The notes beneath the pieces were generated by a model. It did no database searches and was not told the origin of the DNA. It was given only the letters and a program-made list of their open reading frames with translations. Shown here in pieces: positions 44,095-52,722 of a stretch of 64,000 nt of DNA; within the stretch, counting starts at the first letter, position 1; every line of letters begins with the position of its first letter. The translations under genes were made by a program, and so were the position numbers. The stretch comes from Bacteroides fragilis (GTDB lineage: Bacteria; Bacillota; Clostridia; Lachnospirales; Lachnospiraceae): the NCBI GenBank assembly GCA_023664485.1, contig JAMPFK010000012.1, forward strand, positions 6,344-70,343, in the 5' to 3' direction.

Positions 44095-45252
44095 ATGGAA
44101 AGAGAAGAAAAATTAAAGGCATTGGATGCTGCCATCGGGCAGATAGAGAGACAATTTGGAAAAGGCGCGGTCATGAAGCTCGGCGACCCATCGGTACAGA
44201 TGAACGTGGAAACCATTCCTACCGGTTCCCTGAGCCTGGATATTGCATTGGGGCTCGGCGGTATTCCCAAGGGAAGGGTCGTGGAAATATACGGGCCGGA
44301 ATCCAGCGGTAAAACGACGGTCACGCTGCATATGGTCGCGGAGGTCCAGAAACGGGGCGGCATTGCAGGCTTTATTGATGCGGAACACGCGCTGGATCCC
44401 GTGTATGCGAGAAATATAGGCGTTGACGTAGATAATTTATATATTTCACAGCCGGATAACGGCGAGCAGGCATTGGAGATCACGGAAACGATGGTGCGTT
44501 CGGGCGCTATTGATATCGTTATTGTGGACTCGGTGGCCGCGCTCGTGCCCAAAGCCGAAATAGACGGCGATATGGGGGATTCTCATGTGGGGCTGCAGGC
44601 GCGGCTGATGTCGCAGGCGCTCCGTAAACTGACGGGCGTTATCAGCAAATCCAACTGTACGGTAGTTTTTATCAACCAGCTGCGTGAGAAGGTCGGCATT
44701 ATGTTCGGTAATCCGGAGACAACGACGGGCGGGCGCGCATTGAAATTCTATTCTTCTGTCAGACTCGATGTCAGAAGAATTGAAGCGTTGAAGCAGGGCG
44801 GCGAAGTCATCGGCAACAGAACGAGAGTGAAAGTCGTTAAGAATAAGGTCGCGCCGCCGTTCAAGGAAGCGGAATTCGATATCATGTTCGGCGAGGGGAT
44901 TTCCAGCGTCGGCGATATTCTGGATCTGGCGGCCGAGAACGGAATCGTCAATAAGAGCGGCGCATGGTATGCCTATGATGGAAATAAAATAGGACAGGGC
45001 AGGGAGAATGCCAAACAGTATTTAAAAGACAATCCGGAAATCTGCAGCGAGGTGGAACGGAAAGTCAGGGAATTGTTCAATCTGGAAGTACCGGGAACCG
45101 AAGAGAAAACAGTAAAAGAAAAAGATTCCGAAAAGACGGGAAAGAGTACGAAAGAAAAACAGACGAGAGAAAAGGCAGCGAAGGAGAAGGCCGAAGAAGT
45201 TCAGGCTGCCGGGTCAAAAACCCCGCCGCAGGCAGCGGGAAATCAAATTTGA
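44095..45252 (+). CDS. recA: Recombinase RecA
   Basis: 385 residues. Walker A GPESSGKTTVTLH near residue 66, VDSVAALVPKAEIDGDMGDSHVG, INQLREKVGIMFGNPETTTGG and the usual DNA-binding loops. The C-terminal tail (residues about 340-385) is unusually long and charged, a run of Lys/Glu (SEKTGKSTKEKQTREKAAKE). GAGAAGGAG is the ribosome site. SOS boxes lie in the promoter; recX follows after a stem-loop. Confidence 0.98.
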   Translation: MEREEKLKALDAAIGQIERQFGKGAVMKLGDPSVQMNVETIPTGSLSLDIALGLGGIPKGRVVEIYGPESSGKTTVTLHMVAEVQKRGGIAGFIDAEHALDPVYARNIGVDVDNLYISQPDNGEQALEITETMVRSGAIDIVIVDSVAALVPKAEIDGDMGDSHVGLQARLMSQALRKLTGVISKSNCTVVFINQLREKVGIMFGNPETTTGGRALKFYSSVRLDVRRIEALKQGGEVIGNRTRVKVVKNKVAPPFKEAEFDIMFGEGISSVGDILDLAAENGIVNKSGAWYAYDGNKIGQGRENAKQYLKDNPEICSEVERKVRELFNLEVPGTEEKTVKEKDSEKTGKSTKEKQTREKAAKEKAEEVQAAGSKTPPQAAGNQI

Positions 45253-45282
45253 AACGCCCCGGAAAGCGGGGTATTTGACCTT

Positions 45283-45332
45283 CGCGGCAGCTGCCAAATG
45301 CCTGCAGGCAGTCATTTGGCCCGCTGCTCGCG
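45283..45332 (+). other. Three-tier stem-loop between recA and recX
   Basis: Nested pairs CGCG/CGCG, GCAGC/GCTGC and GCCAAATG/CATTTGGC, with the palindrome CCTGCAGG in the loop. A smaller hairpin CCCCG/CGGGG lies just after the recA stop. There is no T run; it could lower recX expression relative to recA or act as a processing site. Confidence 0.6.
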
Positions 45333-45360
45333 GAAATAAAAGAATGGAGCCAGGGAATTT

Positions 45361-45978
45361 ATGACGATAACGGAGATTACGGAGGTCAACAAGGCGAGAT
45401 ACAGGGTCACGCTGGATGACGGGACGCATTTTGTTCTATATAAAGGGGAGCTGCATCGGTTTCAGTTAAAGCAGGACGGCGCGCTTTCAGAAGAGGACTA
45501 TGAGAGCATCTTTCATGAAATTTTGCCGAAACGGGCGAAACTGCGCTGTATGAATCTGTTGAAAACGAAGGACTATACGAGAAAACAGCTGGAAGATAAA
45601 CTGAGGCAGGGAGGATATCCGGCAGAAATTGTTGAGACGGCAATTGCCTGTGTGGAATCCTGCGGGTATGTGAATGATGAGAACTATGTCCGAAATTTTA
45701 TCGAATGTCATCTGCAGACGAGAAGCCGGAAACGGATCGAGAACGATCTGCAGCAGAAAGGAATTCGCCGGGAGCTGATTTCCCAGGCATTTGACGAATT
45801 GTCAGAAGACGGCCTGAAAATGGACGAAACGGCTGTGATACAAAAAATTCTTTTGAAAAAAAATTTCTGCGCCGGAACAGCGACCGATAAGGAACGGCAG
45901 AAAATGTGCGGTTTTCTCTACAGGAAGGGTTTTCAGACAGATGCAATCAGCAGAGCACTTCTTCTTGACATAACATAA
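45361..45978 (+). CDS. recX: RecX-family regulator of RecA
   Basis: 205 residues, all-helical with three tandem three-helix repeats (LLKTKDYTRKQLEDKLRQGG, YVNDENYVRNFIECHLQTRS and RKGFQTDAISRALLL). RecX inhibits or disassembles RecA filaments. It starts with ATG after GAATGGAGCC and is 108 bp downstream of recA, separated by stem-loops. Its 3' end contains the -35 of the rny promoter. Confidence 0.9.
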   Translation: MTITEITEVNKARYRVTLDDGTHFVLYKGELHRFQLKQDGALSEEDYESIFHEILPKRAKLRCMNLLKTKDYTRKQLEDKLRQGGYPAEIVETAIACVESCGYVNDENYVRNFIECHLQTRSRKRIENDLQQKGIRRELISQAFDELSEDGLKMDETAVIQKILLKKNFCAGTATDKERQKMCGFLYRKGFQTDAISRALLLDIT

Positions 45979-45993
45979 TTTTCGAGGTAGAAT
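45965..45993 (+). promoter_or_regulatory. sigma-A promoter of rny
   Basis: TTGACA (45965-45970), 17-base spacer, TAGAAT (45988-45993), a near-consensus promoter overlapping the end of recX. Confidence 0.75.
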
Positions 45994-46015
45994 TGAGATG
46001 TTGTAGTTCGCTAAT

Positions 46016-46042
46016 TAGAATGTTTTAACCTGGAACATTCTA
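46016..46042 (+). promoter_or_regulatory. Stem-loop in the rny leader
   Basis: Perfect arms TAGAATGTT and AACATTCTA with a 9-base loop, about 20 bases into the expected transcript. The ribosome site itself also lies in a small hairpin (AGGAG-GTG-CTCCT, 46072-46084). Together they suggest post-transcriptional control of rny. Confidence 0.55.
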
Positions 46043-46088
46043 TGATAGATATGTACAATGAAAACCAAATAAGGAGGTGCTCCTGTAA

Positions 46089-47645
46089 ATGCCAACGGGG
46101 ATAGCGATTGTGGTATCAATACTCCTCACTCTGCTTGTATCGGTTCCGGTGACTGCAGTGGCCGCGACCAATTACCGAAAGAAGGTAGTGGAAGCGAAGC
46201 TTGGAAATGCGGACGAGAAGGCGAGGGAAATTATTGATGAGGCTCTCAAAACGGCTGAAACGAAGAAGCGGGAAGCGTTGCTTGAAGCGAAAGAGGAAAC
46301 CATTCATACGAAGAATGAGTTAGACAAAGAAATCAGGGAACGCCGGGCGGAAGCGCAGCGGTATGAACGCAGAGTTCAGCAGAAGGAAGAGAACATCGAT
46401 AAGAAAGCGGATGCTATTGAGAAAAAGGAAGCAAGTCTGGCAGCAAGGGAAGAGTCACTTGCCAGACAGCGCGAAGAGATTGCAAAGCTGAATGAGCAGA
46501 GATTACAGGAACTGGAGCGAATCTCAGGTTTAACCTCCGAACAGGCAAAAGATTATTTATTGAAAATTGTTGAAGATGAAGTGAAACATGAAGCCGCTGT
46601 TATGATTAAGGAAGTGGAAAGCAGGGCGAAGGAAGAAGCAGATAAGAAAGCGAAGGAATATGTTGTTACAGCCATCCAGAAATGTGCTGCAGACCATGTT
46701 TCCGAAACGACTATATCTGTTGTACAGCTTCCAAACGATGAGATGAAAGGGAGAATCATTGGTAGAGAGGGACGTAATATCAGGACCCTCGAAACGATGA
46801 CCGGTGTGGATCTGATTATCGATGATACGCCGGAAGCAGTTATCTTATCAGGATTTGATCCCATCCGCCGTGAGGTCGCAAGAATTGCGCTTGAAAAACT
46901 GATCGTAGACGGACGGATCCACCCGGCCAGAATCGAGGAAATGGTCGAAAAGGCGCAAAAAGAAGTGGAAGTAATGATTAAAGAAGAAGGTGAGGCCGCT
47001 ACGCTGGAAGTAGGCGTACATGGCGTTCATCCGGAGCTTGTCAGATTACTTGGTAAGATGAAGTTTAGAACCAGTTATGGACAGAACGCACTGAAACATT
47101 CGATTGAGGTTGCTCAGTTATCCGGTCTGTTGGCAGCGGAGATGGGATTAGACGTCAGAGTTGCCAAACGTGCCGGTCTTTTGCATGATATCGGTAAAGC
47201 AGTCGATCATGAAATGGAAGGTTCTCATATTCAGCTGGGTGTTGAGCTTTGTAGAAAATACAAAGAGTCGCCAATCGTTATTAATGCAGTAGAGTCTCAT
47301 CATGGTGATGTTGAGCCTCAGACCCTGATTGCATGCCTGGTACAGGCAGCAGATACGATTTCCGCTGCAAGACCGGGTGCGAGAAGAGAGACATTAGAAA
47401 CATATACGAGCAGGTTAAAACAATTAGAAGACATTACAAACAATTTCAAAGGTGTTGATAAATCTTTTGCTATTCAGGCAGGTAGAGAGATTCGTGTTAT
47501 GGTAGTTCCAGAACAGATTACGGATTCTGACATGGTATTGCTCGCAAGAGACATTTCCAGGCAGATTGAAGCTGAATTGGAATATCCCGGTCAGATTAAG
47601 GTCAATGTAATCCGCGAAAGCCGCGTTATCGACTACGCTAAATAG
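46089..47645 (+). CDS. rny: Ribonuclease Y
   Basis: 518 residues. One N-terminal membrane helix (about residues 4-25), a long coiled coil (about 30-190), a KH domain (IIGREGRNIRTLETMTGVDLIIDDTPE) and an HD phosphodiesterase domain (GLLHDIGKAVDHEMEGSH). It is the membrane-bound endonuclease that starts bulk mRNA decay. AAGGAGGTG lies before the ATG. Codon choice is more AT-rich than in neighbours, possibly a sign of high expression. Strong terminator after the stop. Confidence 0.97.
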   Translation: MPTGIAIVVSILLTLLVSVPVTAVAATNYRKKVVEAKLGNADEKAREIIDEALKTAETKKREALLEAKEETIHTKNELDKEIRERRAEAQRYERRVQQKEENIDKKADAIEKKEASLAAREESLARQREEIAKLNEQRLQELERISGLTSEQAKDYLLKIVEDEVKHEAAVMIKEVESRAKEEADKKAKEYVVTAIQKCAADHVSETTISVVQLPNDEMKGRIIGREGRNIRTLETMTGVDLIIDDTPEAVILSGFDPIRREVARIALEKLIVDGRIHPARIEEMVEKAQKEVEVMIKEEGEAATLEVGVHGVHPELVRLLGKMKFRTSYGQNALKHSIEVAQLSGLLAAEMGLDVRVAKRAGLLHDIGKAVDHEMEGSHIQLGVELCRKYKESPIVINAVESHHGDVEPQTLIACLVQAADTISAARPGARRETLETYTSRLKQLEDITNNFKGVDKSFAIQAGREIRVMVVPEQITDSDMVLLARDISRQIEAELEYPGQIKVNVIRESRVIDYAK

Positions 47646-47650
47646 TGCAT

Positions 47651-47683
47651 AAAACTCTGTGGAGAAATTCACAGAGTTTTTTT
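47651..47683 (+). terminator. Terminator after rny
   Basis: Perfect stem AAAACTCTGTG / CACAGAGTTTT, loop of eight, then T run. Confidence 0.92.
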
Positions 47684-47795
47684 CTGCAAAAACTTTGAAA
47701 AAAGAAAATTTTCCCTTGTCTTTGTAAATACTTTGTAGTAGAATAGTTGCCAGTGTATGATTGTATACAATTATCCAGTCGTACAAGATATAGAC

Positions 47796-47850
47796 TTTAT
47801 AGTTTGCAATACGGACGCACAAATCCGCAAGCTGAGAAAGGAGCAGAATT
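47796..47850 (+). repeat. Degenerate dispersed leader repeat, copy f
   Basis: AGTTTGCAATACGGACGCAC and CCGCAAGCTGAGAAAGGAGC keep the order seen in copy b (TTTTGCAAATA, GCC..., CGCAGGCTAAGC). The stems are decayed. It ends at the ribosome site of the aminotransferase gene. Confidence 0.45.
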
Positions 47851-47856
47851 ATCGTT

Positions 47857-49146
47857 ATGAAGCCTTACAAAGAGATGAACAAAGAAGAACTTGTGTTATT
47901 AAAAGGAGAGCTTGAGAAAAAATTTGATGAGGCAAAAAGTAAGGGATTGAAGCTGGATATGTCCAGAGGAAAACAGTCTACTGCACAGCTCGATATGACG
48001 ATGGGCATTATGAATGTTTTTGATTCCGACGCCGTTCTGAAAACGGCGGATGGCGTTGATTGTAGAAATTATGGATTGATGGACGGCATTCCGGAAGTCA
48101 AGAAGCTTCTCGGAGATATGATAGGAGTGCCGGCGCAGAACATGCTCGTATATGGGAATTCCAGCTTGAGCGTTATGTACGATGCGGTTTCTCATTCCGT
48201 GACGCATGGCGTTATGGGCAGTACGCCGTGGTGTAAACTGGATAAGGTAAAATTTTTATGTCCGGTTCCGGGATACGACAGACATTTTAAGATTACAGAA
48301 TATTTCGGCATCGAAATGATCAATATTCCGATGACGGCGGACGGGCCGGATATGGATCTGGTGGAGAAGTATGTGAACGGGGACGAGGCCGTTAAAGGCA
48401 TCTGGTGCGTTCCCAAGTATTCCAATCCGCAGGGAATTTCTTATTCGGACGAGACGGTCAGACGGTTTGCCAATTTAAAACCGGCGGCAGAGGATTTCAG
48501 GGTTTACTGGGATAACGCTTATGCCGTTCATCATTTATATGACGATCGGCAGGATGAGATCCTGGAAATTCTCAGCGAATGCGAGAAAGCCGGAAACCCG
48601 GATATGGTATTTGAATTCTGTTCGACTTCCAAGGTAAGCTTTGCGGGCGGCGGAATCGCCGGAATGGCGGCTTCCCCTGCGAATCTCGATTATATCAGGG
48701 AGGGCGTAACGGTGCGGACGATCGGTTATGATAAAATCAACCAGCTCCGTCATGTGAAATATTTCAGGGATATCGACGGCATACGGGAGCATATGAGGAA
48801 GCATGCCGCGATTATCCGCCCTAAGTTCGAGGCGGTGTTAGAGGTAATGGATAAGGAAATCGGCGGCCTTGGCATCGGCGAATGGAATAAGCCGGTAGGC
48901 GGATATTTTATCTCTTTTGAGGCGATGGAGGGCTGTGCGAAGGCGATCGTGGCAAAATGTAAAGAGGCGGGCGTCGTCCTGACCGGCGCAGGAGCTACCT
49001 ATCCTTATGGAAAAGATCCGAAAGACAGCAATATCCGGATCGCGCCGACTTTCCCCACACCGGAAGAAATGGCGGCGGCGACAGATCTGTTCGTGCTCTG
49101 CGTGAAGTTAGTCAGCGTGAACAAATTGCTCGGAGAGGCTTTATGA
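47857..49146 (+). CDS. Aspartate aminotransferase-like PLP enzyme (PF12897 type)
   Basis: 429 residues. It starts MKPYKEMNKEELVLLKGELE, then DMSRGKQSTAQLDM, YGLMDGIPEVKKLLGDM, CVPKYSNPQGISYSDETVRR and the PLP-lysine region FEFCSTSKVSFAGGGIAGMAAS. The pattern belongs to the type Ic aspartate aminotransferase group known from Corynebacterium, longer than classical AspC. It probably interconverts aspartate and glutamate; related activity cannot be excluded. GAGAAAGGAGCAG lies upstream. It is monocistronic after the rny terminator. Confidence 0.8.
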   Translation: MKPYKEMNKEELVLLKGELEKKFDEAKSKGLKLDMSRGKQSTAQLDMTMGIMNVFDSDAVLKTADGVDCRNYGLMDGIPEVKKLLGDMIGVPAQNMLVYGNSSLSVMYDAVSHSVTHGVMGSTPWCKLDKVKFLCPVPGYDRHFKITEYFGIEMINIPMTADGPDMDLVEKYVNGDEAVKGIWCVPKYSNPQGISYSDETVRRFANLKPAAEDFRVYWDNAYAVHHLYDDRQDEILEILSECEKAGNPDMVFEFCSTSKVSFAGGGIAGMAASPANLDYIREGVTVRTIGYDKINQLRHVKYFRDIDGIREHMRKHAAIIRPKFEAVLEVMDKEIGGLGIGEWNKPVGGYFISFEAMEGCAKAIVAKCKEAGVVLTGAGATYPYGKDPKDSNIRIAPTFPTPEEMAAATDLFVLCVKLVSVNKLLGEAL

Positions 49147-49179
49147 ATATGATGTGGGATAGAAGAATGGAGGATTCGT

Positions 49180-49716
49180 ATGGAGAAATTTGAACGCCTG
49201 GAAAGAACCCTGATTCATAAGGGTGCGATTATCGATTATTATCAGGATACGGTCAAGGTGCCTAATGGAAATATTGTAAAATGGGATTTTATCGGCCATA
49301 AGGGCGCGGCGGCGGTCGTAGCGGTCAATGCGGAGGGAAAGCTTTTGATGGTAAGGCAGTACCGCAATGCGTTGGACAGAGAGACGCTGGAAATACCTGC
49401 GGGCGGGCTGGAAGGCGCCGATGAACCGACGGACGTGGCGGCGGCGAGAGAGCTGGAAGAGGAAACGGGCTATAAAGCCGGCAAGCTGGAACTTTTGATG
49501 ACGCTTAGGACAACGGTAGCTTTCTGCAACGAAAAAATAGATGTCTATGTGGCTACAGATCTACAGCCGAGCAGACAGCATTTGGATGAGGACGAATTTA
49601 TCAATGTAGAGGCTCATGATATCGAGGAACTGGCGCAGATGGTTTATGACTGTAAAATCCAGGACGGCAAGACCGTATCGTCGATTATGGCTTATAAGAA
49701 CAAGTACTGCAAATAG
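49180..49716 (+). CDS. nudF: ADP-ribose pyrophosphatase (Nudix)
   Basis: 178 residues. A perfect Nudix box G-x5-E-x7-REUxEExGU is present (from GLEGADE to RELEEETGY). The surrounding LLMVRQYRNALDRETLEIPAG is typical of ADP-ribose pyrophosphatases. In B. subtilis nudF also precedes spoIIM and xerD-like ripX, as here. The start follows GAATGGAGGATTC. Confidence 0.92.
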   Translation: MEKFERLERTLIHKGAIIDYYQDTVKVPNGNIVKWDFIGHKGAAAVVAVNAEGKLLMVRQYRNALDRETLEIPAGGLEGADEPTDVAAARELEEETGYKAGKLELLMTLRTTVAFCNEKIDVYVATDLQPSRQHLDEDEFINVEAHDIEELAQMVYDCKIQDGKTVSSIMAYKNKYCK

Positions 49717-49742
49717 CTTTGAACGATATTTTGATACCATGT

Positions 49743-49769
49743 ATATAGATGCCTGACCCAACATATATT
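49743..49769 (+). promoter_or_regulatory. Candidate sigma-E promoter of spoIIM
   Basis: ATATA (49743) and CATATATT (49762-49769), the same -10 octamer as before spoIIIAA, with 14-16 bases between ATA and CATA. spoIIM is a known sigma-E gene. Confidence 0.5.
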
Positions 49770-49795
49770 TAGTTAGTTGGAAAGAAGGCGTGTGT

Positions 49796-50401
49796 ATGAT
49801 AACGAGACAAATGAATAAGGGTGGTTATTATCTGCTGTATTTGTTCATGACAGGTCTGTTTCTTGGAATCTTGTTTGTGAATGTCCGGCATGACGTCTGG
49901 GTGAAAGAGGACGGTCTTTTAAATGCGGCGATGATAAAGCAGCTGCAGAACAGCGAATTCGACGGAAATTATCTGTTTGCCAATATTGCGCGCAGCAGGG
50001 TTTCCACGGTGCTGATTATCGGTATGCTTGCAACCACCATGATAGGACTTCCGATCGTATGCGGATATATCTGCTATTTAGGGGCCAGCGCTGGCTGTAT
50101 CCTTTCGATAGCAGTCATCCGCTATGGTATCAGAGGTCTTTTTTTCATGGCGGCCAGCGTTTTTCCGCAGGGATTGCTACTGATACCGGGATATTTTCTG
50201 CTTTTTCGATGGGGGCTGGACTGTAACCGCAGCCTCTATGGAAAAATTGACGGTTTGGAAGGACGTTATCTTATTGGGAAGCAATTTATTTTAACGAAGG
50301 GAATCAAACTTGCCGGAATCGTAATGATCGTTGTTCTCGGCTGTTTGATAGAAAGTTATGTAAACCCTAAAATTTTGCAATTTTTCTTAAAAATTTTTTA
50401 A
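49796..50401 (+). CDS. spoIIM: Stage II sporulation protein M
   Basis: 201 residues with five membrane helices and the pattern SRVSTVLIIGMLATTMIGLP and FPQGLLLIPGYF of SpoIIM. It helps engulfment by peptidoglycan hydrolysis with SpoIID and SpoIIP. The start at 49796 follows AGAAGG by seven bases; a GTG at 49790 is too close. It lies between nudF and xerD as in many Firmicutes; fur is missing from this position. Confidence 0.9.
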   Translation: MITRQMNKGGYYLLYLFMTGLFLGILFVNVRHDVWVKEDGLLNAAMIKQLQNSEFDGNYLFANIARSRVSTVLIIGMLATTMIGLPIVCGYICYLGASAGCILSIAVIRYGIRGLFFMAASVFPQGLLLIPGYFLLFRWGLDCNRSLYGKIDGLEGRYLIGKQFILTKGIKLAGIVMIVVLGCLIESYVNPKILQFFLKIF

Positions 50402-50597
50402 TATTTTTTAACAATTTCTCAATATATAGTAGACATAAAATATGGCCGGACGATATGTTGTACTTAGGTGTGAAAGTGACGGAAATGCCCGAAAAATCGG
50501 CAAAAAATCCATTTGCTTTTCTCAAAATTTCTGCTTATAATGTTAAAAGGACATTGGTTTCATTAACATAAAACCAAAGGGAAAGGCTTCCGGATTT

Positions 50598-51479
50598 ATG
50601 GAAAAAGAAATTACGGCATTTATATCTTATTTACATAACATAAAGAAAACTTCAAACAATACGGAGCTGTCATATAAAAGGGATCTGGAGAAACTGGAGA
50701 ACTTTATGGCGCAGAAAGGTATTCGAAATGCCGATGATGTAACGGAAGGGGCGCTGAACGAATATATACAATATCTGGAGGACAGCCATTTCGCTGCGGC
50801 TACGGTATCAAGAAACGTCGCGTCCATTAAGGCATTCTATCATTTTTTGCTGCGTGAGGGAATCGTGAAGGAGGATGTATCCGGGAATTTAAAGGCGCCA
50901 AAGATCGAGAAGAAAATACCGGAGGTGATGTCGCCCGAAGAGGTGGTGCGGCTTTTGGAACAGCCGGGCGGTGATTCTCCCAAAGAGATTCGGGACAAAG
51001 CAATGCTGGAGCTTTTATATGCAACGGGGATCCGCGTATCGGAGCTGATTACATTGAAGATTTCGGATGTGAATATGCCGATGAATTTCCTGATCTGCCA
51101 TGCCGGAAAAGAGCGGATCATTCCTTTTGGAAGCGCGGCGAAAAAGGCGCTCGAAAGATATCTTGACGGTGTAAGGGATTCCATGATAGAGGATAAAAAA
51201 TCGGATATCCTGTTTGCGAACTGTTCCGGCCTGCCCATGAGCAGGCAGGGATTTTGGAAGCTAATCAAGCATTATGCACAGAAAGCGGGTATCAAGGCGG
51301 ATATCACGCCCCATACCCTGCGTCATTCTTTTGCCGCTCATTTGGTGGAGAATGGAGCCGATTTAAAGAGTGTGCAGGAGATGCTTGGCCATTCTGATAT
51401 TTCGACGACACAGATTTATGCCCATTTGAACCGCAACCATATCAGGGAAGTATATGCAAAGGCCCATCCGAGAGGATGA
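50598..51479 (+). CDS. xerD: Tyrosine recombinase XerD
   Basis: 293 residues. SAM-like N-terminal domain (ITAFISYLHNIKKTSNNTE) and catalytic domain with Arg in ATGIRVSELITLK, His-x-x-Arg in HTLRHSFAAHLV, His in LGHSDISTTQ and nucleophile Tyr in IYAHLN. Resolves chromosome dimers. The 196 bp upstream hold only weak AT-rich promoter-like sequence and a small hairpin GCCCGA/TCGGC. The 3' end forms part of the terminator. Confidence 0.93.
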   Translation: MEKEITAFISYLHNIKKTSNNTELSYKRDLEKLENFMAQKGIRNADDVTEGALNEYIQYLEDSHFAAATVSRNVASIKAFYHFLLREGIVKEDVSGNLKAPKIEKKIPEVMSPEEVVRLLEQPGGDSPKEIRDKAMLELLYATGIRVSELITLKISDVNMPMNFLICHAGKERIIPFGSAAKKALERYLDGVRDSMIEDKKSDILFANCSGLPMSRQGFWKLIKHYAQKAGIKADITPHTLRHSFAAHLVENGADLKSVQEMLGHSDISTTQIYAHLNRNHIREVYAKAHPRG

Positions 51480-51488
51480 GCCTTTTTT
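51458..51488 (+). terminator. Terminator overlapping the end of xerD
   Basis: Stem AAAGGC..ATCC / GGAT..GCCTTT with loop GAGA and T run. Confidence 0.75.
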
Positions 51489-51524
51489 AAACAAAACAGC
51501 TTCCGGTCGTTTCTGTAAAGAGCG

Positions 51525-52553
51525 CTAACACAGTTCCGCGATGTCATAGATCAGCTTTTCGGAGTCAGCCCAGCCAAGGCAGGGATCCGTAATGGATTTT
51601 CCATAGATACCTTCTCCGATTTTCTGACAGCCTTCTTCCAGATAGCTTTCGATCATGACGCCTTTTACGAGGCCGCGGATATCGGCGCTTAATTTTCGGC
51701 TGTGCAGGACCTCTTTGACGATTCTGATCTGCTGGGCGTACTCTTTATTGGAGTTGCTGTGATTGGCATCGATGATACAGGCGGGATTGACCAGATCCTG
51801 CTCCTGATACAGGGCGAGCAGTCTGATTAAGTCTTCATAGTGGTAATTGGGCAGGCTCTGTCCATGCTTGTTGACCGCGCCGCGCAGTACCGTATGGGCC
51901 AGCGGATTGCCGCTCGTTCTTACCTCATATCCGCGATAGATAAAGGAATGGGGGTGCTGTGCCGCATAGACGGAGTTCAGCATGACGGAAAGCGCGCCGC
52001 TGGTCGGATTTTTCATGCCGCTGGCAACGTTGAAGCCGCTTACGGTCATACGGTGCTGCTGATCCTCTACCGAACGCGCTCCGATGGCTACATAGGAGAG
52101 GATATCTTCTACATAGCCCCAGTTGTCGGGATAAAGCATTTCGTCCGCGGCCGTCAGCCCGGACTCCTCCATTGCGCGTATGTGCATTTTCCGCATAGCG
52201 ATCAGTCCCGCGGTGAAATCCGGTTTTTTCTCCGGGTCGGGCTGGCTGACGATGCCTTTATAGCCTTCTCCGGTCGTCCGCGGTTTGTTCGTGTAGATTC
52301 TCGGAATCAGAATCAGCCTGTCTTTTACTTTTTCGTTGACTTTGGCGAGGCGGCTGATGTAATCGCATACAGCGTCCTCGTTATCTGCGGAACAAGGGCC
52401 GATGATGACCAGAAATTTGCTGCTTTTACCGGTGATCACATCGCTGACTTCCTTATCCCTCTGTTTTTTCAGTTCGGCGAGATGCGCCGGAACCGGAAAA
52501 TCTTTTCTGATTTCATCCGGTGTCGGAAGATGGCTGATAAATTGAAATGACAT
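51525..52553 (-). CDS. aroF: 3-deoxy-7-phosphoheptulonate synthase (class I DAHP synthase)
   Basis: 342 residues. IIGPCSADNEDAVCDYISRL, RIYTNKPRTTGEGYKGI, GARSVEDQQHRMTVSG, GRG-like RGYEVRTSGNPLAHTVLRGA and DANHSNSNKEYAQQ are the family landmarks (PEP, E4P and metal sites). First step of the shikimate pathway. The start at 52553 follows AAGGGAG; an upstream in-frame extension to 52850 runs into spoVB and through a GC-rich hairpin and is rejected. It may be regulated through that hairpin leader. Confidence 0.93.
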   Translation of the reverse strand: MSFQFISHLPTPDEIRKDFPVPAHLAELKKQRDKEVSDVITGKSSKFLVIIGPCSADNEDAVCDYISRLAKVNEKVKDRLILIPRIYTNKPRTTGEGYKGIVSQPDPEKKPDFTAGLIAMRKMHIRAMEESGLTAADEMLYPDNWGYVEDILSYVAIGARSVEDQQHRMTVSGFNVASGMKNPTSGALSVMLNSVYAAQHPHSFIYRGYEVRTSGNPLAHTVLRGAVNKHGQSLPNYHYEDLIRLLALYQEQDLVNPACIIDANHSNSNKEYAQQIRIVKEVLHSRKLSADIRGLVKGVMIESYLEEGCQKIGEGIYGKSITDPCLGWADSEKLIYDIAELC

Positions 52554-52594
52554 TTCTGTTCGGGCTCCCTTCTTTTGTCTATGGATTGGGTTAC

Positions 52595-52647
52595 TGCGGC
52601 GGCGTTCCGGCCGGAGAGGACAACGTTCCCGGCGGAGTGCCGCCGCA
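52595..52647 (-). promoter_or_regulatory. GC-rich hairpin in the DAHP synthase leader
   Basis: Perfect arms TGCGGCGGC / GCCGCCGCA (52595-52603 and 52639-52647) with inner CCGG pairs, 42 bp upstream of the start codon. Possible attenuator or 5' structure; no Trp/Tyr/Phe-rich leader peptide was seen. Confidence 0.45.
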
Positions 52648-52722
52648 TTCCACATCATTTTTCTGGCTAAAACAGATATATTATAGTATATTAGAGAAAG
52701 AACCGCAAGTGGAATGTAACGG

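Noticed and set aside
50402..50597. Small RNA or riboswitch before xerD
   Set aside because: AT-rich with only a short GCCCGA/TCGGC hairpin; nothing matching a known class.
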